From: Wuchereria bancrofti
Lineage: Eukaryota; Nematoda; Chromadorea; Rhabditida; Onchocercidae
Direction of reading: 5' to 3'
Assembly (NCBI GenBank): GCA_005281725.1
Contig: SSBO01000051.1
Span: forward strand, 9,097-22,461
Length of the DNA stretch: 13,365 nt
The notes below the pieces were generated by a model. The model saw only the letters and a program-made list of their open reading frames with translations, was not told the DNA's origin and did no database searches. Every line of letters begins with the position of its first letter. Position 1 is the first letter of the stretch. The position numbers were made by a program, and so were the translations under genes. Shown here piece by piece: positions 8,021 through 13,365 of this stretch.

Positions 8021-9616
8021 CTGCTGAAAATGTAACCAAAGTGCATCATCAACAAATAGACCAAGTTCAATTATTAATTCATCATTTCTGAAAAAAAAGA
8101 CAGTTTTAAAAAGAAAGATAATTTTTTTTTAAAAAAGGTAATTTTTAAAATTCCACAAATGTTTCCAAAATATATCGAATAATCAAATATTACTTGAATG
8201 ATAAAACATTTTTTTGTTGTAAAATAATACCGTAATTTATTACTGATCAGCATATTTTGTTCTATTTGCTAGATGGATTCTAAAAAATATTTTTCAAATA
8301 ATAAATTTAATATGATTTAATTTAAAATGTATGTTTTTATTTTGCCATTTTTTCATTTATTTAAGCATTTTTTCTAAATTTTCAAATAAACCATTTTATT
8401 ATGATTTAATACTTTTATTTATTATCAAACAAAATTTTTGATAGGATTTCATAGGACTGAAATTTAGAATTTGTAAAATTCAGAAAAATTTTGATCATAA
8501 GTCAGTTTCAAAATTTTGATACAAAAACAAATTAAAAAAAATCAAACAGTTATTTAGTTTGAAGATGTATATTAGTCATTCCTCATTCAGTTTTTCAAAT
8601 GATAAAAATTTGAATTCGATTTTTATTAGTATCAAAAATTTTCAGTGTATAATTTAAAAAATTTCACTACGAAATGTCCATCTTATTTTTCTTTCTTCAT
8701 TAAAATATGAACCTTGAGGATTAATTCATTCACTCCTTATTGTTGTTCTTGTTTTCTTAATTCATCAAAATTAAATTTAGTTATTTTATTTAATTACATT
8801 GTACACGTTTATCAGACATTAAAAACTGGAAATTTTTACTTACAATTAGTTAATTAAGTGCAAGGAAGAAAAAACTTTTTATTGTCAAACTTTTTTTATT
8901 ATTAAAAATAACAAAAACTAATGATAAAGAGAAAATAACTCGCATTACTCGAAAAAATTATTTAATATGATTGCATAGCGATTTTAAGATCAAATTATGT
9001 AGTAATTGTCATTTTCTTTTTTGTCTAAATTCATTTAATTTACAGCAGTGATAATTATTAAGCACCTTAGCTATTTTATTAACTAGAAATAGTAAAAGAA
9101 AAATTGACATTAGAAAGAAAAAAAGATGAAAAAGAAACTATAAATAATGCCTGAATTATCGAATGATTAATTGAATGCATTATCATTCTAACAATTTTAA
9201 CTATTTCATTTACATTTAATCCACATTTTATAATTATCAGTAGCATTTTAATCAATATTTAAGCATTTGCTCAAGTTTCTAAAAAATTTCACTTTTTTAT
9301 TACTAATTTTAGTAGTTTATTACTAATTTTATCATTATTTTACTACATTATATTCAGACGAAACAATTTGAAGTTAATACTGTAATGTTCTTTTTTTGTT
9401 GTCACCCTGTTTTCTAAAACAAATTCAACAAGTGAATATGCATATTATTATTATAACTAATCATATCAGTTTGCATATATGCATTACTCAATTATAACAT
9501 AAATATTTTGTGCTAAATAAGCATTTCATATTATGTATAAGATATATTTATGGCAAAAATACTGTAATTGTGTTTTGTGCAATGAAATATTAATGAAATG
9601 CTTCATAATTTTCGAA
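8021..9616. repeat. Direct duplication 2, right copy (1596 bases), with a truncated exon copy
   Basis: Matches 6424-8019. The minus-strand end at 8021-8087 repeats only the first part of the exon that opens the protease domain (through HFQQ) and is then cut by the N, so it is not a usable exon. The rest is AT-rich with no recognised gene. The expected ADAMTS prodomain exons should lie in this interval or just to the right but could not be identified. Confidence 0.93.
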
Positions 9617-10035
9617 TGCTAGTGAGAAGTTTTGAAATTTGCTTATCTGAAATTTTCACTATTAATTTCATCTCATTTCCAGTTGACACAAATTTTTATA
9701 TGTGATGATTAAACTTAATAAAACAATTTCACGCCTTAGTTACGATATAAATAAAATGATAAGGAATTATTTCATATTGAGTTTACATTCTGTTATGAAT
9801 AGGAATTTTACGGAAAAGAGAACAGTAATAATCGAATAATACTAACATAGCATTGAAAGAGAGACAGGGACGGAGAGAGAGAGAGAGAGCAGTAAAAGAG
9901 AATGCGGGAATATCTCCATGATTTCTACAAAACGGAAAACATTCTGAGAAAATATGTTAAATTAACATCAAAAACAAAAAAAAATACAATAAAATGAAAA
10001 GAAAAAACCCAGACTGGTTGATTAATAAAACAGTG
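9617..10035. other. Intergenic stretch between the ADAMTS remnant and NAA50, with a GA microsatellite
   Basis: The only ordered element is a pure GA run at 9873-9889 within a purine-rich stretch (about 9855-9905). The minus strand after a TTTCAG ending near 9649 is open for about 18 codons, but nothing in it is recognisable. No promoter motif can be assigned for the ADAMTS-like gene. Confidence 0.5.
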
Positions 10036-10075
10036 AAAAAATAATAAAACATCAAAAAATGTTTTATTATTTTTT
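10036..10075 (-). terminator. Perfect 17-bp hairpin holding the NAA50 poly(A) signal
   Basis: Arms 10036-10052 and 10059-10075 are exact reverse complements with a 6-base loop. On the minus strand the first arm carries AATAAA (plus-strand TTTATT at 10063-10068), about 85 bases downstream of the NAA50 stop codon, a usual 3' UTR length in compact genomes. The plus strand also carries AATAAA in the other arm, so the element could serve transcripts from either side. The hairpin is seen directly; its role as cleavage and polyadenylation site is inferred. Confidence 0.55.
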
Positions 10076-10152
10076 AAATTAGATAATCACTTTTCTTCTT
10101 CTTTCTCAGCTATTCTAGCAAATTAGATGAAAACGGGACACTGAAAAATGAT

Positions 10153-10302
10153 TTATGGAAGATTCTCGCGAACTTCTCGGTCAATTTTCTTCACCAAAAC
10201 ATAAGCGCTATCTGGTTCAATCCTTTTATAGTATTTTTCAGCTACACCAACAACTTCAAAACCGAAACGTTTGTAGAAATCCAATGCTGATTCATTATTA
10301 AT
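10153..10302 (-). CDS. NAA50: NAA50-type N-terminal acetyltransferase, last exon
   Basis: The acceptor TTTTTTCAG (AG at 10304-10303) opens an exon of 49 codons ending at TAA (10155-10153). It reads INNESALDFYKRFGFE, then YYKRIEPDSAYVL. The NESAxDFYxxFGFE and YYKRIEPxxAxVL segments are diagnostic of NAA50 (San), the GNAT-fold subunit associated with the NatA complex that acetylates protein N-termini starting with Met plus a hydrophobic residue and supports sister-chromatid cohesion. YYKRIEP is part of the C-terminal substrate-binding region. The protein stops soon after the domain, so the tail is short compared with vertebrate forms. The open frame extends upstream to a Met at 10356, but those residues are intronic. 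Unlike the neighbouring ADAMTS exons there is no lesion. Confidence 0.92.
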   Translation of the reverse strand: MNNESALDFYKRFGFEVVGVAEKYYKRIEPDSAYVLVKKIDREVRENLP

Positions 10303-10656
10303 CTGAAAAAAGTGAAACACAAACATCAGTAATTTGACAGAATTATATTTATTCACTTCAACATTTGTGTTAAAAATTGTGTTAAAAATTAGACAAAAGG
10401 AATCAATGTTAAATCAACCAAGAAGATAAAGTGAATCTAAAAATCTATGAAAAAAATAACAGAAACTCATCATTTTGATGGAAATAATGATATAAAATGA
10501 CATTATACCAACATTAAACTGTAAAACAATATTAACATAATGTTTCCGATTAGTTTCTGCATTGAAAATTTGGTAAAATGTTAGAGAGAATTTAATACTT
10601 TTCAATATACAAAGGCGATATTTTAAAGAAAATAAAAATTAAAATTGAGGAGAAAC
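10303..10656 (-). other. NAA50 intron, 354 bases
   Basis: Bounded by the donor GTTTCT (10656-10651) and the acceptor TTTTTTCAG. It contains an open minus-strand stretch (10414-10605) with no family signature and intron-like composition, which I regard as noise. A tandem GTGTTAAAAATT occurs at about 10366-10389. Confidence 0.75.
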
Positions 10657-10744
10657 CTGGACGTGAAGATAGATGTTTCCAATTGTTGGATCTCTGTCGC
10701 AAAGTGTGAAAACATGTTCCAATAACATTGTACCAATCCCAAAC
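10657..10744 (-). CDS. NAA50: NAA50-type N-terminal acetyltransferase, penultimate exon
   Basis: The acceptor TTTGCAG (AG at 10746-10745) opens an 88-base exon that starts with the third base of a codon (compatible with Arg) and reads FGIGTMLLEHVF, then IYLHVQ, up to the donor GTTTCT. FGIGTMLL is the end of the acetyl-CoA binding motif (Q/R)xxGxG/A of GNAT enzymes, and the His in YLHVQ is the conserved catalytic His of NAA50. It joins in phase 0 to INNESALDF, reproducing the family's LHVQxxNESA. The exon that should precede it, with the MTLG strand and the substrate-binding N-terminal half (roughly 80 residues), is not visible up to the retroelement, so the gene is partial in this window. Confidence 0.9.
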
Positions 10745-11114
10745 CTGCAAATAAAATGATAATTTTTAAACAAAATTAACGTTCACCTATAAATTTTTAA
10801 CAAAACAAATAGAATTTAGCTAATCAGAGCAGAGTGAAATTACAAAAATTAATTTTAAATATGATACAAACATATAAAATTTGCACTAAATTTAATTTCT
10901 TTCATTAGCATGAAACAGACTATTTAAAAATTATAAATAAACCACTCTAAAATTCATTCATTTAATATTTATAACTTATTTTGGTCAATATAACTATCCA
11001 ATAAACATATCATTGTGGAGTGTGTCGATTGCCAGATACTTTATTTGATTTCAAACTTGGGTAATTAAACCAACAAAGCAATGCGCAATGAAAGATATGA
11101 TATGATTATTAGTT
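10745..11114. other. Stretch between NAA50 exons and the retroelement
   Basis: AT-rich left part, more complex DNA from about 11010. No exon for the middle of NAA50 was found. If the element is a complete LTR retrotransposon, its 3' LTR should lie here. I could not identify LTR ends or a polypurine tract. A minus-strand AATAAA (plus-strand TTTATT at 11040-11045) could serve the element. Confidence 0.4.
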
Positions 11115-11193
11115 TTGAAATTCGGATTGATGTTCATTGATCATTCGTTGATTTTGCGTTTGAATTTCGGATTGATCATTCGTTGATTTTGCG
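11115..11193. repeat. Short imperfect tandem duplication at the end of the envelope-like region
   Basis: TTGAAATTCGGATTGAT...CATTCGTTGATTTTGCG at 11115-11158 is followed by a shorter version at 11160-11193, differing by one substitution and a 10-base indel. It overlaps the last codons of the open frame ending at 11141, so the terminal residues of that frame may be a product of the duplication. Confidence 0.75.
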
Positions 11194-12391
11194 CTAGTAT
11201 TTCCAGTACTGCATTGACTTTATCGATTTCAAATTTACTTATTAATCCGCCTTTAATTTCAATAATTTTCGGATTAAGCGAATCGGGCTTACACGGTGCA
11301 ATTAATAATTTTCCGTCTATTCTTTTAGCTATTACGTCATTTCTCTGCAACAATAGATTCGCAGCGAGAGTAGGATTATCCATTGACAACCACTCGATTA
11401 ATAATAACAGATTGTTCCGATTCTCACAAGTCCGTTGTTCCACTAATTTTAGTTGCTGTTGAAAGTCTTGTTGCAACTATCAAATAAGTATTGAAGCTTC
11501 GTATTTTCGGGATCGTTATCGTCCTGTTGATATGTTTCCATCATTATTAGTTTACCTATGAGTAAAGCGAGTGCCAAGTTCGGGTTTCTCCTGCTTCTAA
11601 CATTAGCGATCTTCGTCACAATGTCAATGAGAGTGTCACCATTCATCAGACTGGGATTGGTGAAATTGCAATTTCCACTTCTAAATGTTTTGTTCTCCTT
11701 GCTGAAGACGAACGATGTTTGTAGTTCGTCTATAATGAAATTATTTTCATATATTTGAGCATTAAAGATTGCCACCTCACTATATAGACATTTTCTTGTT
11801 ATTTGTTCGACGTCCCAGAGAACGATGCTAGTGTTGGTGATGCATTTCTTCTTGTGTAGCGCAATTTTCTGCGGTTTCAAAATCTGACACAAACCTATGT
11901 CCATCGTACAGAAATATTTCTCCTTCTGTTAATACCAAATTTGTTGTTGCTTGGCATCTAACTCCCAACCATCCGTAAGAGTAGTGAAATTGGTTGATTT
12001 TGTCTATTTATTATGGGAAATTTGGGTTAATTTCTTTCCATCCATCTGCCTTTGATTGCATAAAATTTCACAAGTTTCTGTTGATGGTGCGGAAGTAGTT
12101 GTTTGGTCCGAAATTACTGATAATGAAAACCATAAAAATGCTTTAGTACAAACAGTTCGGATGATATGTTACATTTGATCGCAGGGAGCGTGATGGGGCT
12201 ACGAGTGTAAACGCTAGCTTGAAACAGAGTGGAGTTTTGTGTCGTGGTTTCTTCACAATTTCATTTTTCCGGAATATTGAATGGTATTCCCGATTTCCAC
12301 TGGCATTCTCTTTTTGCTTCCATTTGTATCATTAAAATATAAAGCATAGACACTGATAAAAGTGAGACAATTAAGTTATTCTTGCTTACCC
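11141..12391 (-). pseudogene. Envelope-like region of the BEL/Pao element, frame-broken
   Basis: Downstream of the integrase, the minus strand starts with a hydrophobic segment (about 12377-12327) that could be a signal or membrane anchor, followed by CQW and then a TGA at 12263-12261. Cys-containing pieces follow in changing frames (GWLGVRC near 11980-11950), then open frames of 151 codons (11904-11449) and 111 codons (11476-11141), whose overlap implies a frameshift near 11460. Position after integrase, leading hydrophobic segment and several Cys suggest a surface glycoprotein of the kind carried by some nematode and insect BEL elements. I do not recognise the specific glycoprotein family. 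The later part is rich in Asn, Gln and Leu. It cannot yield a full protein. Confidence 0.5.
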
Positions 12392-12529
12392 CTTTTGATT
12401 GAGATTGTCGTTTTGTATTGCTTCTAGTTCGCACTGCAATGGGTTCCTGGAATTCCCCTGTGTTCTATTCGGCTTCCAGAACTTTCATACCTTCCTTGTT
12501 ATTAAGTTCGAGATGATTTTCTTTATCAT

Positions 12530-13365
12530 TGACTTCGAGGGGATACAGGATATTTATTGGCCGATCGAGAAGTTTTCTACTTGAACGTTTCTAACTTCAT
12601 CGTCTTTATTGATTTTGATATCCTTGATCCTTAATAATTTCCACATTCCTCTTGGAATGCCAGATTCATTTAAGAGTATAATCTCTCCTTTCTTTGGAGT
12701 TCTTTTTTGTGCTCTTTTGGATGAGGTAATTTCCCTTTGCGTGCACTAAGCCTAAAAAACGTTGAGAGTTTTAAGAATGCTTTCCTAGTATTTCACGAGC
12801 CTTTCTCTGATATCTGATTTGTGAGGGATAAATTCTTCCTGTGTATCATCATTCTTAATCATGGGTAGATGAAGCAAAGCGTTAGGCAAAATAAAATCAA
12901 CGGGACGTATAATGACGCATTCGTCAAAGTTGACATAAGTTAGTGGTCGAGTATTAAATATGCCTTCAACTTCCGCAGTCAGTGTTACCAATTCCCTTTC
13001 TGTTAAGAATTTTCTGCCAATGGCTTTTTTGATGCATTTTTCGTTAATCCAATTAGTCTCTTATAGATTCCTCCTTGCCAAAGAGCCTTCGGTACTATAT
13101 TTTTCCAAGTCATTCTCCCTTTGCTAAGAAGTTGGAGACATTGACTTGCGTCATAAGAGATCTGAAAGCCTGGAATTGAGTGGCATCGTCACTCAGAATT
13201 AGCTCAGGATACCCTCGTCTCGCAACAAATCTTCGGATAGCGTGCAAAAAGGTTTCTGCGGATTGGTCTTCTGCTAATTCGAGAGGCAATGGCTCTTGTT
13301 GTAAAGCATGTAAATAATATTACCCACCTTTTTGTTGACACGCTATTGCCTTTGATTGAAAGAGG
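12530..13365 (-). pseudogene. BEL/Pao integrase core and DUF5641-like tail, frame-broken
   Basis: The minus strand enters at the right edge with KRWVILFTCFTTRAI, the strand after the first catalytic Asp (off the edge). An extra base near 13281-13287 changes frame. The next segment holds AETFLHAIRRFVARRGYPE and LILSDDATQF, containing the second Asp. Another shift near 13113-13120 leads to LWQGGIYKRLIGLTK, where the third catalytic residue, normally Glu (GGxxERL), reads Lys. After a TAA at 13005-13003 the frame changes again and gives EVEGIFNTRPLTYV (within 12991-12785). A TAG at 12785 and further breaks precede GEIILLNESGIPRGMWKL, matching the DUF5641 chromodomain-like tail of BEL/Pao integrases, with a final TAA at 12556-12554. 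Family assignment is firm; the enzyme is dead. Confidence 0.88.

Larger units (their letters stand above)
11141..13365 (-). mobile_element. Decayed BEL/Pao-type LTR retroelement, 3' part
   Basis: On the minus strand the order is integrase core, DUF5641-like C-terminal domain, then a third region with envelope features. The integrase wording (EVEGIFNTRPLTYV, WQGGIYKRLIGLTK) and the DUF5641 segment are characteristic of the BEL/Pao superfamily; Gypsy and Copia elements do not carry DUF5641. The DNA is visibly less AT-rich than the surrounding introns. Every domain is split by frameshifts or stops, so this copy is inactive. Gag, protease and reverse transcriptase would lie beyond the right edge. 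No LTR was identified. It lies upstream of the visible NAA50 exons in the same orientation. Confidence 0.85.

Noticed and set aside
9632..9655. Possible ADAMTS prodomain exon after a TTTCAG near 9649 on the minus strand
   Set aside because: The open frame is only about 18 codons with no donor and no prodomain-like feature.
9855..9905. Purine-rich stretch with a GA run as a promoter element
   Set aside because: GA microsatellites are common and no start site or conserved motif supports a regulatory role here.
10414..10605. Minus-strand open frame of 63 codons inside the NAA50 intron
   Set aside because: It has no recognisable motif, lies between two exons that join in phase, and has intron-like composition.
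11214..11758. Plus-strand open frames opposite the retroelement (11214-11462 and 11558-11758)
   Set aside because: They are shadows of the minus-strand envelope-like frames, with no motif of their own.
12399..12584. Plus-strand open frame of 61 codons
   Set aside because: It is antisense to the DUF5641-like tail and the following segment of the element, which match the family on the minus strand.
1..13365. CRISPR array, tRNA, rRNA, riboswitch or bacterial operon
   Set aside because: No regularly spaced repeats, cloverleaf, rRNA-like segment or prokaryotic gene organisation; all evidence points to animal nuclear DNA.

Overview
The window reads as AT-rich, intron-rich animal nuclear DNA. Everything coding that I can recognise lies on the minus strand. 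The combination of an ADAMTS-type protease, a NAA50-type acetyltransferase and a BEL/Pao element with an envelope-like region, plus short exons with GTAAGT/GTATGT donors and TTTCAG/TACAG acceptors, would fit a nematode. The species cannot be read from the sequence, and no lineage marker was found.

Layout, left to right (3' to 5' for the minus-strand genes). About 74 to 6490 holds scattered exons of one ADAMTS-like gene: second TSP1 repeat (74-154), spacer plus first TSP1 repeat (676-829), possible disintegrin/Cys-rich pieces (1221-1268, 1689-1775), Met-turn exon (2285-2411), active-site exon (4838-4959), pre-active-site exon (5373-5506), and two exons for the N-terminal half of the protease domain (6034-6122, 6365-6490). 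No prodomain or signal peptide was recognised. The gene looks broken: the second zinc His codon reads Tyr, a TGA sits where the conserved Gly of HExxHxxGxxHD belongs, a TAA interrupts another exon, and some exon phases do not match.

About 10063 to 10744 holds the last two exons of a NAA50-type N-terminal acetyltransferase, with a poly(A) signal inside a perfect hairpin. Its upstream exons are not seen. From about 11141 to the right edge lies a decayed BEL/Pao retroelement in the same orientation: integrase core, DUF5641-like tail, then an envelope-like region, all split by frameshifts and stops. It sits upstream of the visible NAA50 exons, either in a NAA50 intron or where its 5' end should be.

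Single Ns at 2749 and 8020 are each flanked by apparently identical direct copies of 1518 and 1596 bases. These look like unmerged overlapping contig ends, so the true locus is probably about 3.1 kb shorter. A third N is at position 9. The remaining sequence is AT-rich intron or intergenic DNA with several degenerate repeats. I found no plus-strand gene, tRNA, rRNA or CRISPR array.
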